From the NCBI GenBank assembly GCA_016775335.1, contig JAEUGJ010000019.1, positions 27,447 through 91,446 of the forward strand: 64,000 bases of DNA. Reading direction: 5' to 3'. A program made the translations under genes and the position numbers. This DNA is from Mogibacterium sp. Its GTDB lineage: Bacteria > Bacillota > Clostridia > Peptostreptococcales > Anaerovoracaceae. This document shows positions 32,408 through 41,530 of the stretch, one piece after another; position 1 is the stretch's first letter, and each line of letters opens with the position of its first letter. The notes under the pieces are model-generated. The model was given only the letters and a program-made list of their open reading frames with translations. It was not told where the DNA came from and did not search any database.

Positions 32408-33508
32408 ATGAACATGAGTGCAAATCATACCACAAAAAAACCAAATAGAAAAACACCCGGCCCCGGCGAAGACGGCCGGCGTGCCAACCGGAAGCGGCTT
32501 CTCACCCTGGCGGTGATTTTAATTGCCGCCGCCGGCATCTTCTTCGCCCATAAGGGAGATGAAATTCAGAACCTCATCCAATCCAAGGGCATTCACGCGG
32601 AAGCCGGTGTGGCCAAGGCCGGGTACAAATCCGGCGGCCTGTCTCCCAAGAACTTGTCGGACAAGAGCATCCGGAAAACTGTACCGAATTATTCCGGACA
32701 GCCCTACCGGGAGCTGAACGGCGGGAAGCCGGAATTCCGAAAATCGGAGATCTCGAAGAAGGCCTACGAGCGGCTGGGAGATCTGGACCGGCTGGGACGG
32801 TGCACCGGCACTTTGGCCTGCCTGGGACAGGAGATCATGCCGAGAGACGGTCAGCAGCGAGGCTCCATCAGCGAGATTCATCCCACGGGATGGCACAGCG
32901 TGCAGTACCGAAGCGTCTCCGGCGGAAGCCTGTACAACCGCTGCCACCTGATTGGCTGGCAGCTGACGGGAAACGATGCGGTGGCCCGCAACCTGATTAC
33001 CGGCACCCGGTACATGAACGTGGAAGGGATGGAGCCTTTCGAATCGAAAGTAGCCGACTACCTTCGGTCCACCGGAAACCATGTGATGTACCGCGTGACA
33101 CCTGTTTTTAGGGGAGATGAAGCCGTGGCCCGAGGCGTGCACATGGAGGCTTTGTCGGTGGAAGACGGCGGGCGCGGAATTTCTTTTAACGTCTACTGCT
33201 ACAACGTGCAGCCGAAAATCAAGATTGACTATGCCACCGGGGAGAGTAAGTCCACCATTTCCGGGGATAAGAGCGGGTACAGCACCCGGAAGAACGGCAA
33301 GACCTATTCCTCCAAGAAGCTGAAGACGCATGCGGTGAAGAAGGGGCAGGGCACCAAATATATCGTGAACACCAACACGGGAAAATTTCATTACCCATCC
33401 TGCTATTCCGTGAAGCAGATGAGCGAGCGGAACACCCTGACCACCAAGGAGTCCCGGAAACAGCTGATTGCAGAGGGGTACAGCCCTTGCGGAAATTGTC
33501 ATCCGTAG
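32408..33508 (+). CDS. Secreted DNA/RNA non-specific endonuclease with Ada-like metal motif
   Basis: 366 residues. A basic N-terminus and one hydrophobic segment (about 31-47) suggest export, perhaps membrane-anchored. The nuclease core (about 95-275) contains GWHSVQYRSVSGGSLYNRCHLIGWQL, with H180 as catalytic base, and ARNLITGTRYMNVEGMEPFE with the metal-site N195, as in streptococcal EndA-like DNA-entry nucleases; the usual NRGH/DRGH is NRCH here. The C-terminus (about 318-366) resembles the four-cysteine zinc site of Ada proteins: C332, C361 and C364 with H365 nearby. Possible roles are DNA uptake, nutrition or competition. Own promoter; the FMN riboswitch starts 60 bp after its stop. Confidence 0.87.
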   Translation: MNMSANHTTKKPNRKTPGPGEDGRRANRKRLLTLAVILIAAAGIFFAHKGDEIQNLIQSKGIHAEAGVAKAGYKSGGLSPKNLSDKSIRKTVPNYSGQPYRELNGGKPEFRKSEISKKAYERLGDLDRLGRCTGTLACLGQEIMPRDGQQRGSISEIHPTGWHSVQYRSVSGGSLYNRCHLIGWQLTGNDAVARNLITGTRYMNVEGMEPFESKVADYLRSTGNHVMYRVTPVFRGDEAVARGVHMEALSVEDGGRGISFNVYCYNVQPKIKIDYATGESKSTISGDKSGYSTRKNGKTYSSKKLKTHAVKKGQGTKYIVNTNTGKFHYPSCYSVKQMSERNTLTTKESRKQLIAEGYSPCGNCHP

Positions 33509-33521
33509 GGAAAATACAACC

Positions 33522-33549
33522 TTTACTTTTGGCCGGGATGTAGTATAAT
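33522..33549 (+). promoter_or_regulatory. Promoter of the riboflavin operon
   Basis: TTTACT (33522-33527), 16-bp spacer, TATAAT (33544-33549), just before the FMN riboswitch. Confidence 0.5.
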
Positions 33550-33567
33550 AACAGTGTCAATTTAAAA

Positions 33568-33697
33568 TCTTCGGGGCGGGGCGCAATTCCCCACCGGCGG
33601 TACAGCCCGCGAGCGTTTTCAGGGGAACGGAGTTCCGGAAAACCGCATGATTCGGTGAGATTCCGAAGCCGACAGTATAGTCTGGATGAAAGAAGAT
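33568..33697 (+). promoter_or_regulatory. FMN riboswitch (RFN element)
   Basis: The conserved RFN blocks are all present in order: TCTTCGGGGCGGGG, CAATTCCCCACCGGCGGT, AGCCCGCGAGCG, the GATTCGGTGAGATTCCGAAGCCGACAGT region and AGTCTGGATGAAAGAAGA. FMN binding would favour the terminator at 33712-33735, shutting off the downstream rib genes. Confidence 0.96.
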
Positions 33698-33711
33698 GGT
33701 CAGAGCATGCG

Positions 33712-33741
33712 ACCCCGGAACGATGGTTCCGGGGTTTATAT
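33712..33741 (+). terminator. Riboswitch-controlled terminator
   Basis: ACCCCGGAAC-GATG-GTTCCGGGGT, 10-bp perfect stem, followed by a T-rich run. It acts as the expression platform of the FMN riboswitch. Confidence 0.82.
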
Positions 33742-33822
33742 ATTTGACTGATTGGAAGAAGGAAGCCTCGTGTCGATAGGGATGCGGGGCTTTGTATGGT
33801 TTTTGAGAAAAGAGGAACGGCT

Positions 33823-34950
33823 ATGGCAGAAGAACAATTCATGAAACGGGCCATTGAACTGGCGAAGCAGGGGGCGGGCTGGACGGCGCCCAACCCGTTG
33901 GTAGGCGCAGTGGTGGTGAAGAACGGCCGGGTGATCGGTGAGGGCTATCACCGGAAGTACGGCGAACTTCACGCGGAACGAAACGCGCTGGCGGCCTGCA
34001 GCGAAGATCCGGCGGGCGCCACCCTGTACGTGACGCTGGAGCCTTGCTGTCACTACGGAAAGACGCCGCCTTGCACGGAGATTATCATCGAAAAGAAAAT
34101 CGCCAAGGTGGTCATCGGATCTCGGGATCCGAACCCGAAGGTGGCGGGCAAAGGGGCTCGAATTCTTCGGGAGCACGGAATCGAAGTGGTGGAGGATTAC
34201 ATGCGGGAGGCCTGCGATGCCTTGAATCCGGTGTTTTTCCACTACATCACCACCAAGACGCCGTACGTCGTTCTGAAATTTGCCATGACGCTGGATGGAA
34301 AGATTGCCACCCGCACCGGCGCCTCCAAATGGATTACGGGAGAGGCCGCTCGAAATCACGTGCATCAGCTGCGCGGCCGCTATGCGGGAATTCTGGCGGG
34401 CATCGGCACGGTGCTGGCGGACGACCCGATGCTGAACTGCCGAATTGACGGAGCCCATCAGCCGCTGCGGATTATTCTGGACAGCCACCTGCGGATTCCG
34501 ATGGGCAGCCGACTGGTTCGCAGCGCGAAGGAGTATCCGCTGCTGATCGTGTGCAATGAGAGCAACCGAGATCGGGAAGAGGGAGCGAGCCGGATCAGGA
34601 AGCTGGAAGAAGCCGGGGCAAAGGTCTGGACCCTTCCGGAGAAGAACGGCCATCCGGATCTGAATGTACTCATGAAGCGGCTGGGGGAAGAGAAGATCGA
34701 CTCCGTCCTGATTGAAGGGGGAGGTACGGTCAATGAAGCCGCCCTAAAAGCACATATCGTCCATCACGTGTACGCGTACATCGCCCCGAAAATCTTCGGC
34801 GGCGAGGATGCCAAGACACCGGTGGAAGGGTCGGGCATCCGCCTTCCTCAGGAATGTGCGAATCTGCGACTGGCCAAGATCACCGTGCTGCTGAACGACA
34901 TGCTGCTGGAATACGATGTGGAAGGAGAGACGGAATGTTCACCGGAATAA
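33823..34950 (+). CDS. ribD: Bifunctional riboflavin deaminase-reductase
   Basis: 375 residues. N-terminal deaminase (about 1-145) with the zinc motifs HAERNAL and PCCHYGKTPPC, and C-terminal reductase (about 148-365) with LKFAMTLDGKIATRTGASKWI and GILAGIGTVLADDPMLNCR. It converts the first cyclohydrolase product to 5-amino-6-ribitylaminouracil phosphate in two steps in riboflavin synthesis. The start at 33823 (MAEEQF) has AGAGGA upstream; an in-frame ATG at 33796 has none. Its end overlaps ribE by 16 bp, so translation is coupled. Controlled by the FMN riboswitch upstream. Confidence 0.96.
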   Translation: MAEEQFMKRAIELAKQGAGWTAPNPLVGAVVVKNGRVIGEGYHRKYGELHAERNALAACSEDPAGATLYVTLEPCCHYGKTPPCTEIIIEKKIAKVVIGSRDPNPKVAGKGARILREHGIEVVEDYMREACDALNPVFFHYITTKTPYVVLKFAMTLDGKIATRTGASKWITGEAARNHVHQLRGRYAGILAGIGTVLADDPMLNCRIDGAHQPLRIILDSHLRIPMGSRLVRSAKEYPLLIVCNESNRDREEGASRIRKLEEAGAKVWTLPEKNGHPDLNVLMKRLGEEKIDSVLIEGGGTVNEAALKAHIVHHVYAYIAPKIFGGEDAKTPVEGSGIRLPQECANLRLAKITVLLNDMLLEYDVEGETECSPE

Positions 34951-35585
34951 TAGAAGAAGTGGGCACCATGCAGGGCGTTCGCATGGGAAGCCAATCCGGA
35001 GAGATTCACCTGCAGGCGTCCAAAGTGTTGGAAGGCACGCAGCTGGGCGACAGCATTGCGGTAAACGGCGTGTGCCTGACCGTTACCCGGATGACCGGGG
35101 ATGGTTTTACCGCGGATGTGATGCCGGAAACCCTGCGGCGCACCAATTTGGGACAGCTGAAGCCGGGGGATCCCGTGGACCTGGAGAGAGCCATGGCGGC
35201 GGACGGACGGTTCGGCGGGCACCTGGTATCCGGGCATATCGACGGAACCGGTCGGATTGTGGAACAGCGCAAGGAAGGAAATGCGGTATGGGTTCGAATC
35301 GGAACCACGCCGGAAATCCTGCGCCTGATTGTGGAGAAGGGATCCATCACCATCGACGGCATCAGCCTGACGGTGGCCACTCTGGGATCGGACAACTTCC
35401 AGGTATCCATCATTCCCCACACCGGAAGCGAAACCATCCTTCTGGGAAAGAAGGCCGGGGATGTGGTGAATCTGGAAAACGATATTATCGGAAAATACGT
35501 GCAGCGGTTGCTGACGAACCCGGCGCCGGAGGAAGCACCGGAAAGCAAAGTGACCTGGGAATTCCTGGCGGAAAACGGGTTTTAG
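34935..35585 (+). CDS. ribE: Riboflavin synthase
   Basis: 216 residues of the two-barrel lumazine-binding type. Each half has the typical start: [12 protein letters not shown] in the first (residues 1-12), and [15 protein letters not shown] in the second (about 96-110). It dismutates two 6,7-dimethyl-8-ribityllumazine molecules to riboflavin. The internal duplication (about 1-95 and 96-195) is characteristic. AAGGAGA precedes the ATG at 34935, inside the end of ribD. Riboswitch-controlled through the operon. Confidence 0.96.
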   Translation: MFTGIIEEVGTMQGVRMGSQSGEIHLQASKVLEGTQLGDSIAVNGVCLTVTRMTGDGFTADVMPETLRRTNLGQLKPGDPVDLERAMAADGRFGGHLVSGHIDGTGRIVEQRKEGNAVWVRIGTTPEILRLIVEKGSITIDGISLTVATLGSDNFQVSIIPHTGSETILLGKKAGDVVNLENDIIGKYVQRLLTNPAPEEAPESKVTWEFLAENGF

Positions 35586-35652
35586 AAGAGGGAAAGGCGG
35601 GCGAGTCGCCCGTGAAATACAGCAAACAAAAAAACAAGGGAGGACTGTTTCA

Positions 35653-36870
35653 ATGAGTTTCAAATACAACACAGTGGAAGAAGCGCTGGAGGCGCTGAGA
35701 GCCGGAAAGCTGATTCTCTGCACCGACGATCCGGATCGGGAGAATGAGGGAGACCTGATCTGTGCGGCGGAACACGCCACCACGGAGAACGTGAACTTCA
35801 TGGCCACCCATGCCAAGGGACTGATTTGCACGCCGATGTCGGTGGACTTCGCCCATCGGCTGAACCTGCCGCAGATGGTATCGGAAAACACCGACAACCA
35901 CTGCACTGCTTTTACCGTATCCATCGACCATGTAAATACCACCACCGGAATCTCCGCAGAGGAGAGAGGATATACCTGCCGGATGCTGACGGATCCGGAG
36001 ACTCAGCCGAACGATCTGAGAAGACCGGGACATGTGTTCCCGCTGGTGGCGCGTCACGGCGGCGTTCTGGTTCGGAACGGACATACCGAGGCGACGGTGG
36101 ACCTGATGAGACTGGCCGGACTGAAGGAAGTGGGTCTTTGCTGCGAGGTGATGCGAGAAGACGGAACCATGATGCGGGCGCCGGAACTCCAGAAGATGTC
36201 GGAAGAATACGATATTTGTTTTATCACCATCAAGGACTTGCAGGACTACATTCGTCGCTACGAGAAGCACATGAACTGCGTGGCAAGCGCCAAGCTGCCG
36301 ACGGTGTACGGCGAGTTCCGGATTAAGGGATACGTGAACGATATCACCGGCGAGCACCATGTAGCGCTGGTTTGCGGCGACATTCAGGATGGCGAGGACG
36401 TGCTGTGCCGCGTGCACTCGGAATGCCTCACCGGCGACGTGTTCGGCTCCGCCCGCTGCGACTGCGGCGATCAGCTGCACACCGCGATGAAAATGGTTCA
36501 GGAAGAGGGCCGGGGCGTGATTCTCTACATGCGCCAGGAAGGCCGTGGCATCGGTCTGATTAACAAGCTGAAGGCCTACGAGCTTCAGGAGCACGGCAGA
36601 GACACGGTGGAAGCCAACGTGGAGCTGGGTTTTGAGCCGGATCTGCGGGAGTACTGGTCCGGTGCGCAGATGCTGCAGGATCTGGGCGTGAAATCCATCC
36701 GCCTCATGACCAACAACCCGAGCAAAATCTACGGCCTGGAGGGCTTCGATTTCCAGATCACCCAGCGTGTGCCGATTGAGATTCAGCCGGGAAAATACGA
36801 TGAGTTCTATCTCCGCACCAAGCAGGACAAAATGGGCCACGTCTTCGAGCAGATCAAGTTCGATAAGTAA
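35653..36870 (+). CDS. ribBA: Bifunctional DHBP synthase / GTP cyclohydrolase II
   Basis: 405 residues. The N-terminal 3,4-dihydroxy-2-butanone-4-phosphate synthase (about 1-200) has [16 protein letters not shown] and RRPGHVFPL; the C-terminal GTP cyclohydrolase II (about 205-400) has the zinc cysteines in [20 protein letters not shown] and the RQEGRGIGL loop. The two activities supply both branches of lumazine synthesis: the four-carbon unit from ribulose 5-phosphate and the pyrimidine from GTP. Both halves appear intact. AGGGAGG precedes the ATG at 35653. Confidence 0.97.
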   Translation: MSFKYNTVEEALEALRAGKLILCTDDPDRENEGDLICAAEHATTENVNFMATHAKGLICTPMSVDFAHRLNLPQMVSENTDNHCTAFTVSIDHVNTTTGISAEERGYTCRMLTDPETQPNDLRRPGHVFPLVARHGGVLVRNGHTEATVDLMRLAGLKEVGLCCEVMREDGTMMRAPELQKMSEEYDICFITIKDLQDYIRRYEKHMNCVASAKLPTVYGEFRIKGYVNDITGEHHVALVCGDIQDGEDVLCRVHSECLTGDVFGSARCDCGDQLHTAMKMVQEEGRGVILYMRQEGRGIGLINKLKAYELQEHGRDTVEANVELGFEPDLREYWSGAQMLQDLGVKSIRLMTNNPSKIYGLEGFDFQITQRVPIEIQPGKYDEFYLRTKQDKMGHVFEQIKFDK

Positions 36871-36975
36871 TCTGCGGTAAAAACAAATCCGGGCGCCCCA
36901 CGCGTCCGATGGAAATACAAAAACGAATTGCAAAAGGTGTCCCGGGAGACACGGATATTACAGGAGGAAAAAGAA

Positions 36976-37452
36976 ATGGCAATTAATCTGTTAGAAGGAA
37001 AAGTCGTTGCACCGGAAGGAATGAAGGTAGGCATCATCGCCTCCCGTTTCAACAGCTTCATCGTGCAGAAGCTGCTGGACGGCGCAGTGGACGGTCTGGT
37101 TCGTCACGGCGTGGAGGAGAGCAACATCGATGCGGCTTGGGTACCGGGCGCATTTGAAGTTCCGCTGATGGCACAGAAGATGGCGGAGTCCGGCAAGTAC
37201 GATGCGGTAATCTGCGTAGGCGCGGTAATCCGCGGTGCCACTTCCCACTATGAGCTGGTTACCAACGAGTCCGCAAAGGGCATCGCACAGGTGAGCCTGA
37301 AGTCCGGTATTCCGGTACTCTTCGGCATCATCACTACCGAGAACATCGAGCAGGCTATCGAGAGAGCCGGTTCCAAGGCCGGAAACAAGGGTTACGACTG
37401 CGCCCTTTCCGCAATCGAGATGGTGAACCTGGAACAGGTTATCCGGGGCTAA
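36976..37452 (+). CDS. ribH: 6,7-Dimethyl-8-ribityllumazine synthase
   Basis: 158 residues. [28 protein letters not shown] and [14 protein letters not shown] are the family blocks; H-Y-E in ATSHYELV (about residue 91) includes the catalytic histidine. It condenses ribitylaminouracil with dihydroxybutanone phosphate, normally as an icosahedral or decameric shell that can hold riboflavin synthase. CAGGAGG fixes the start at 36976 (MAINLL). The gap of 105 bp after ribBA holds no promoter I can see. Confidence 0.96.
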   Translation: MAINLLEGKVVAPEGMKVGIIASRFNSFIVQKLLDGAVDGLVRHGVEESNIDAAWVPGAFEVPLMAQKMAESGKYDAVICVGAVIRGATSHYELVTNESAKGIAQVSLKSGIPVLFGIITTENIEQAIERAGSKAGNKGYDCALSAIEMVNLEQVIRG

Positions 37453-37462
37453 TCCGAAAGCC

Positions 37463-38128
37463 ATGAAAATCCAAACGGTTATTTTCGATTGGGACGGCAC
37501 CCTGCACGATACGAAGGCGCTGTACGGTGCCGCCCTTCGCCAAACCCTTTCCCGGCTGGAGGAACAGGGGTATTCCGTGCCGGCGGATCGGTCCGACGAC
37601 CGGCTGGCAAGATATCTGGGGGTGAACGCCCGGGATATGTGGAACGATTTCATGCCGGCACTTCCGGCGGAAGTCAAGGAAGAATGTTCCCGGCGAACCG
37701 GCGAACAGATGATTCGAGAAATCCGGGCGGGCCGGGCCCGATTGTATCCCGGCGTGCCGGAAGTTCTGCGGCAGCTGTCGGAGTCCGGATATCATCCGGT
37801 AATCCTGTCCAACTGCAAGGTGCCGTACATGGAGGCCCAGCGGGCGCATTTCCGGCTGGACCGCTGGCTGGAAGGTTTTTACTGCAGCGGGGCCTATGGC
37901 TTCTGCCCCAAAGAAGAAATCTTCCCGGAAATCCGGAAAAAATTCCCGGAAGGATTCTGCATGGTGGGAGACCGGGCTTCCGACCGACAGGTGTCGTTGA
38001 CTCACGGAATCCCTTTCGTGGGATGCGAATACGGGTTCGGATCCCGGGCCGAACTGGCGGGAGCGAATGCCCTGCTTTCGGACATTCGGGAACTCCCCGC
38101 TGTACTGGCACAGTGGAATCAAGAATAA
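37463..38128 (+). CDS. HAD-superfamily phosphatase in the riboflavin operon
   Basis: 221 residues. HAD motif I is FDWDGTLHD (residues 8-16, D9 and D11), motif II is ILSNCK, a lysine in PKEEIF serves as motif III, and MVGDRASD is motif IV. The cap is the small helical type of beta-phosphoglucomutase-like HADs. The gene follows ribH after 10 bp without its own ribosome site, so translation is coupled. Riboflavin synthesis needs a phosphatase for 5-amino-6-ribitylamino-uracil phosphate; in Bacillus and E. coli unlinked HAD proteins do it. Placement makes this a good candidate for that step. Also possible: a general nucleotide or phosphoglycolate phosphatase. Confidence 0.82.
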   Translation: MKIQTVIFDWDGTLHDTKALYGAALRQTLSRLEEQGYSVPADRSDDRLARYLGVNARDMWNDFMPALPAEVKEECSRRTGEQMIREIRAGRARLYPGVPEVLRQLSESGYHPVILSNCKVPYMEAQRAHFRLDRWLEGFYCSGAYGFCPKEEIFPEIRKKFPEGFCMVGDRASDRQVSLTHGIPFVGCEYGFGSRAELAGANALLSDIRELPAVLAQWNQE

Positions 38129-38148
38129 GAAGCGCTTTACGAATACTT

Positions 38149-38182
38149 GCGGGATAGTTGTTGGAACTATCCTGCTTTTTTT
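38149..38182 (+). terminator. Terminator of the riboflavin operon
   Basis: GCGGGATAGTT-GTTGG-AACTATCCTGC with one G-T pair, followed by T7. Confidence 0.92.
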
Positions 38183-38200
38183 ATTTTTAGACTATCCTTT

Positions 38201-38228
38201 TTGCATCTCACTCGTTAAACCTTATAGA
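38201..38228 (+). promoter_or_regulatory. Possible promoter of the bacteriocin operon
   Basis: TTGCAT (38201-38206), 16-bp spacer, TATAGA (38223-38228). Weak match. Confidence 0.35.
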
Positions 38229-38265
38229 ACCGGTTCGTAAGCAATGTGAAAACAAGGAGGAAGAT

Positions 38266-38616
38266 ATGCTTAAGAAAATTATTACGGTGACGATGGTAAG
38301 TGGGTTAATGCTGATGGCTTCGGTGGGGGTATTTGCGGATGCACCGACACAGGATGCGTCATCGTCGGATGTGCCGCCACAGGATATGCTGTACGATCCG
38401 GAACTCGGGTATGAAGTGGATTTGGACAACCCGGAAAGTGATACATTGGGGTGCAAATATGTAGATGGACTCGGTTACGAGGTGACCATTAACAGCGAAA
38501 ACGTTGCAAGAGGGGGTTCCTATGACAGCGGATGGAAGGATTTTTATGGCGGAAAGTGGAGACACGGGGTGAACTCGAAACATGTGTGGTCCAAATACAA
38601 CCACTCTAAATGGTAG
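38266..38616 (+). CDS. Lactococcin-972-like bacteriocin precursor
   Basis: 116 residues. A Sec signal peptide (about 1-25, cut after VFA) is followed by an acidic segment with a repeated GYEV (twice), then the lactococcin-972 signature at the very C-terminus: GGKWRHGVNSKHVWSKYNH (res about 95-113). Lactococcin 972 binds lipid II and blocks septum formation. In known members the G-x-W-x-HG block is near the start of the mature peptide and about 40 more residues follow; here it is the end, and the leader side is extended. AAGGAGG sits before the ATG at 38266. The immediately downstream DUF1430 membrane protein and ABC ATPase are the usual partners of this family. Confidence 0.8.
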   Translation: MLKKIITVTMVSGLMLMASVGVFADAPTQDASSSDVPPQDMLYDPELGYEVDLDNPESDTLGCKYVDGLGYEVTINSENVARGGSYDSGWKDFYGGKWRHGVNSKHVWSKYNHSKW

Positions 38617-38622
38617 CAACAC

Positions 38623-40782
38623 ATGAAAAAGATAATACAGACAATGCTGGTGATTCTCCTCGTCACGGTTGCCTTTGGGGTTTCGTATGACCAAGATGAT
38701 ATGTTCTTGAAGACTTTTACGAATGAGTTCGATGCCACAATCAACATCGTTTCATCACCGGCGAGGACGCAAAACAACAGGGCAAAACTGCAGGAACTGG
38801 CTCAAAAACATAACATGAGTTTTATTAAGGTTCAGCGTATTCCACGGAATCAACGGAATGAAAGGCAGCAGATTTCGATATTTGTCTATTTAAACGATGC
38901 GGCATGGTTTGAAAAGGCATTTCCGAATATTTCGTTTCAAGAAAATATTCACGGGACGAACGAATTCAAGAACGTGAAGGGGGCGACATTCCTCACGTTG
39001 AAGGAAGTAAAACTATTGTCGTTTTCGAAAATCAACAGCAACAACTTTAACGGCGATTATTATTTTCACGGAACGAAAGAAGATACGGAAGCGTTCCTGC
39101 AAGAACTGTCCGGCGATGAGAACCTGGGCATTCAGGCGACCGTAGATTCTTCGGTTGCTGTAGCCAGCGATACAACTGAAAACCAACTGTTTTTGTATCT
39201 AACGATTCTGGCAATTATGGTCGCCGCAATTCTCTTCTGCTATGCGATATACAATGGGCAGCTGACGAAAGAGGTCGCCGTTGCCGGGCTGATCGGCTGG
39301 AAGAGCACCCATTTCGCAGCAACCAAAGCCGCAAAATTGGTGCTTCCACCGCTGCTGATTGCGGTTCCGATTATCAGCGGGGCACTGATGTATGTCGCGC
39401 AGCCGCAAACGGTACGAGGTTTCCTCGCGGCAACGAAAATCGTATACCTGGCGGTCTGGGAGGCGGCGACATTTTTCTTCGTGCTGGAATTTATAATTAT
39501 CGTACGGAAGTTCAAACGGCAAAGCATAGCGCCGGCGTTAAAAGGCAAGCGGCCGAATCGAGAGAAAACGTCAACCGGAATGAAGATTGTAATCTGTGCG
39601 GGAACCCTGCTGATGGCGGCAATCGCGATTGCCGGGTTTCAGGATTTCAAGGACGTGGAGCGGCATATACCGGAATGGCGCAAGACGGCGAATTACGTCA
39701 ATATTGCCTGCGGGTGGCCGTGGACGTACGTAGAGGATGACGACAAGTTTAATGACGTTGTTGTCCCAAAATTAAATCGGCTGTGGGACGAACTGGACCG
39801 AGAAGGCGCCATTTTGTTTTTCGCACCGAATGCGGAAAAAGAAGGTGTACCGAGAGAATCCTATGCGGCCGAACCCTTTGACGGAAGGTATGCGTACGTC
39901 AATAAAAACTATATGGAATTCGCTTCGCCGGTGACACCGGATGATAAGAAGTTAGACATTCCAACCCTTCGCGATAACGAATGGCTGATTCTGTATCCGG
40001 AGCACAATAAACCGACAAAAGACGATATCGAGAAGATAAAAGAAACGCAGCGAGATGAATGGAGCAAGAAAAGAGCTCCGGCTGTAAAGCTCATGCCGAT
40101 AAAAGATGGTCAGAGTTTTATGACCTGTGATTCCTCCATGCGTTTGGAAGAGGCACGGCTTCAAGATTACACGCTCATCCTGGTGGACGGAGGCAGTCTG
40201 AAACCGACCGGAAGCATAAAGCTGCCATCCCTGGTAAACGGATACTTCCATCCCCATGTAAAGAATTCCGCCAATGCGTACGGCGAACTGAAACGCACAA
40301 TTACTCACGCGCAGGCCGATCCATATGTTTTATGGATCAGCAGCGTGTACGATGATGTGATGTTTCAGATTGAAGAAATACGGGCAGAGGCGGCCGTAAA
40401 CGCAATTGCTTTTATGCTCCTGTTGATGATCATCGCATTTGTCGTAAAAATCGACGTGGAGTCGTATTTGTACCACCACGGGAGACGGCTGGATGTGTCC
40501 TATCTGCTGGGATACGGGTTCATGAGCGTTCACAGGAAGAGACTTCTCAAAAGCGGAATTGGATATGGAATCAGTTTGGGGTTGTTCATCGGCATGCTAA
40601 AAGCATATCCGAAAATGAACTTTCTAAGCCTGTATACGCCGAGAACGGGCTGGACAATGGAGAAAACCGAAATCGCTGGGATGGCGGGGGTTGCGGTATT
40701 AAGCATTTGCTTTATCGGTGAAATCATAAAGCTGGGACGCAGCAAGAATAATATCGGGGAGAGACTGAAGGAGGGTTGCTAA
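38623..40782 (+). CDS. Bacteriocin-associated integral membrane protein (DUF1430, lactococcin 972 system)
   Basis: 719 residues. An N-terminal hydrophobic segment (about 5-21), an extracytoplasmic domain to about 190, four spans between about 190 and 330, a second large outer domain (about 350-580) and three C-terminal spans: an ABC3/FtsX-like permease with the DUF1430 domain. Such proteins follow lactococcin-972-like genes and, with the ATPase next door, are thought to give export or immunity. It starts 6 bp after the bacteriocin stop with no clear ribosome site, so translation is probably coupled. The composition is more AT-rich than the rib genes, which is compatible with transfer of the bacteriocin unit. 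Confidence 0.85.
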   Translation: MKKIIQTMLVILLVTVAFGVSYDQDDMFLKTFTNEFDATINIVSSPARTQNNRAKLQELAQKHNMSFIKVQRIPRNQRNERQQISIFVYLNDAAWFEKAFPNISFQENIHGTNEFKNVKGATFLTLKEVKLLSFSKINSNNFNGDYYFHGTKEDTEAFLQELSGDENLGIQATVDSSVAVASDTTENQLFLYLTILAIMVAAILFCYAIYNGQLTKEVAVAGLIGWKSTHFAATKAAKLVLPPLLIAVPIISGALMYVAQPQTVRGFLAATKIVYLAVWEAATFFFVLEFIIIVRKFKRQSIAPALKGKRPNREKTSTGMKIVICAGTLLMAAIAIAGFQDFKDVERHIPEWRKTANYVNIACGWPWTYVEDDDKFNDVVVPKLNRLWDELDREGAILFFAPNAEKEGVPRESYAAEPFDGRYAYVNKNYMEFASPVTPDDKKLDIPTLRDNEWLILYPEHNKPTKDDIEKIKETQRDEWSKKRAPAVKLMPIKDGQSFMTCDSSMRLEEARLQDYTLILVDGGSLKPTGSIKLPSLVNGYFHPHVKNSANAYGELKRTITHAQADPYVLWISSVYDDVMFQIEEIRAEAAVNAIAFMLLLMIIAFVVKIDVESYLYHHGRRLDVSYLLGYGFMSVHRKRLLKSGIGYGISLGLFIGMLKAYPKMNFLSLYTPRTGWTMEKTEIAGMAGVAVLSICFIGEIIKLGRSKNNIGERLKEGC

Positions 40783-41448
40783 ATGCATGAGAATTCAGCG
40801 CAAATCATATTAAAGGACGTCGAAAAAGCCTATGGAAGCAGAAGAATTCTCGACGGAATCAGTATGGAAATTTATCCGGGGGATTTTATCTGCATCTACG
40901 GAAAAAGCGGTGGCGGAAAATCCACGCTGCTGAACATTATGGGGACGTTGGAAACGTATGACTCCGGCACGCTGCGTTGTTTTTCCGTCGACGACCCGGT
41001 GAAGGATCGGAGGGAAAGTGAGAGATTGCGAAGATATAAAATCGCGTATCTGTTTCAGAACTTTGCGTTGGTGGAAAAGATGACCGTGAAGGAAAATCTG
41101 CTGTTGGCACTTCGGTATGCTCGCGTAAAGAACAAAACACGTGCAATGGAAGAGGCACTGGCGCAGCTCGGGTTAGCCGACAAAATGAATTCCAAGATAT
41201 TCGAACTTTCCGGTGGAGAACAGCAGCGGGTTGCGCTGGCACGAAACCTGATAAAACCCTTCGATATCTTGTTGGCGGATGAGCCAACCGGATCGCTGGA
41301 CCGAGAGAATAAGGAAATCGTAATGAGAAATCTTTTGGAACTGAATCGGAAAGGGAAAACCGTGGTGGTGGTGAGTCATGACGATGATTTTAGAAAAATC
41401 GCCAAAAAGAATTACACCATCAAAGACGGACGAATGTATCGGATTTAA
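40783..41448 (+). CDS. ABC transporter ATPase of the lactococcin-972-type system
   Basis: 221 residues. Walker A GKSGGGKST (about 38-46), signature LSGGEQQRVALARNL, Walker B ILLADEPTGSLD and VVVSHDD are all present, in the LolD/MacB-like subfamily used with DUF1430 permeases. The start codon directly follows the stop of the permease (TAA-ATG), so the two are translationally coupled and form one transporter. Role: export of, or self-protection from, the lactococcin-972-like peptide. The permease gene supplies the membrane part; no other transporter subunit is needed. Confidence 0.9.
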   Translation: MHENSAQIILKDVEKAYGSRRILDGISMEIYPGDFICIYGKSGGGKSTLLNIMGTLETYDSGTLRCFSVDDPVKDRRESERLRRYKIAYLFQNFALVEKMTVKENLLLALRYARVKNKTRAMEEALAQLGLADKMNSKIFELSGGEQQRVALARNLIKPFDILLADEPTGSLDRENKEIVMRNLLELNRKGKTVVVVSHDDDFRKIAKKNYTIKDGRMYRI

Positions 41449-41472
41449 AATAGATAATTTTCAATTTATCGG

Positions 41473-41501
41473 TTGCCGGCTGCATTTGCTATTGTTATTC
41501 T
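41473..41501 (+). promoter_or_regulatory. Possible promoter of the sigma/ABC operon
   Basis: TTGCCG (41473-41478), 17-bp spacer, TATTCT (41496-41501). Moderate match; no ECF-type promoter is evident. Confidence 0.35.
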
Positions 41502-41530
41502 ATTGGGAGAGAATATCGGAGGAAGCACTT

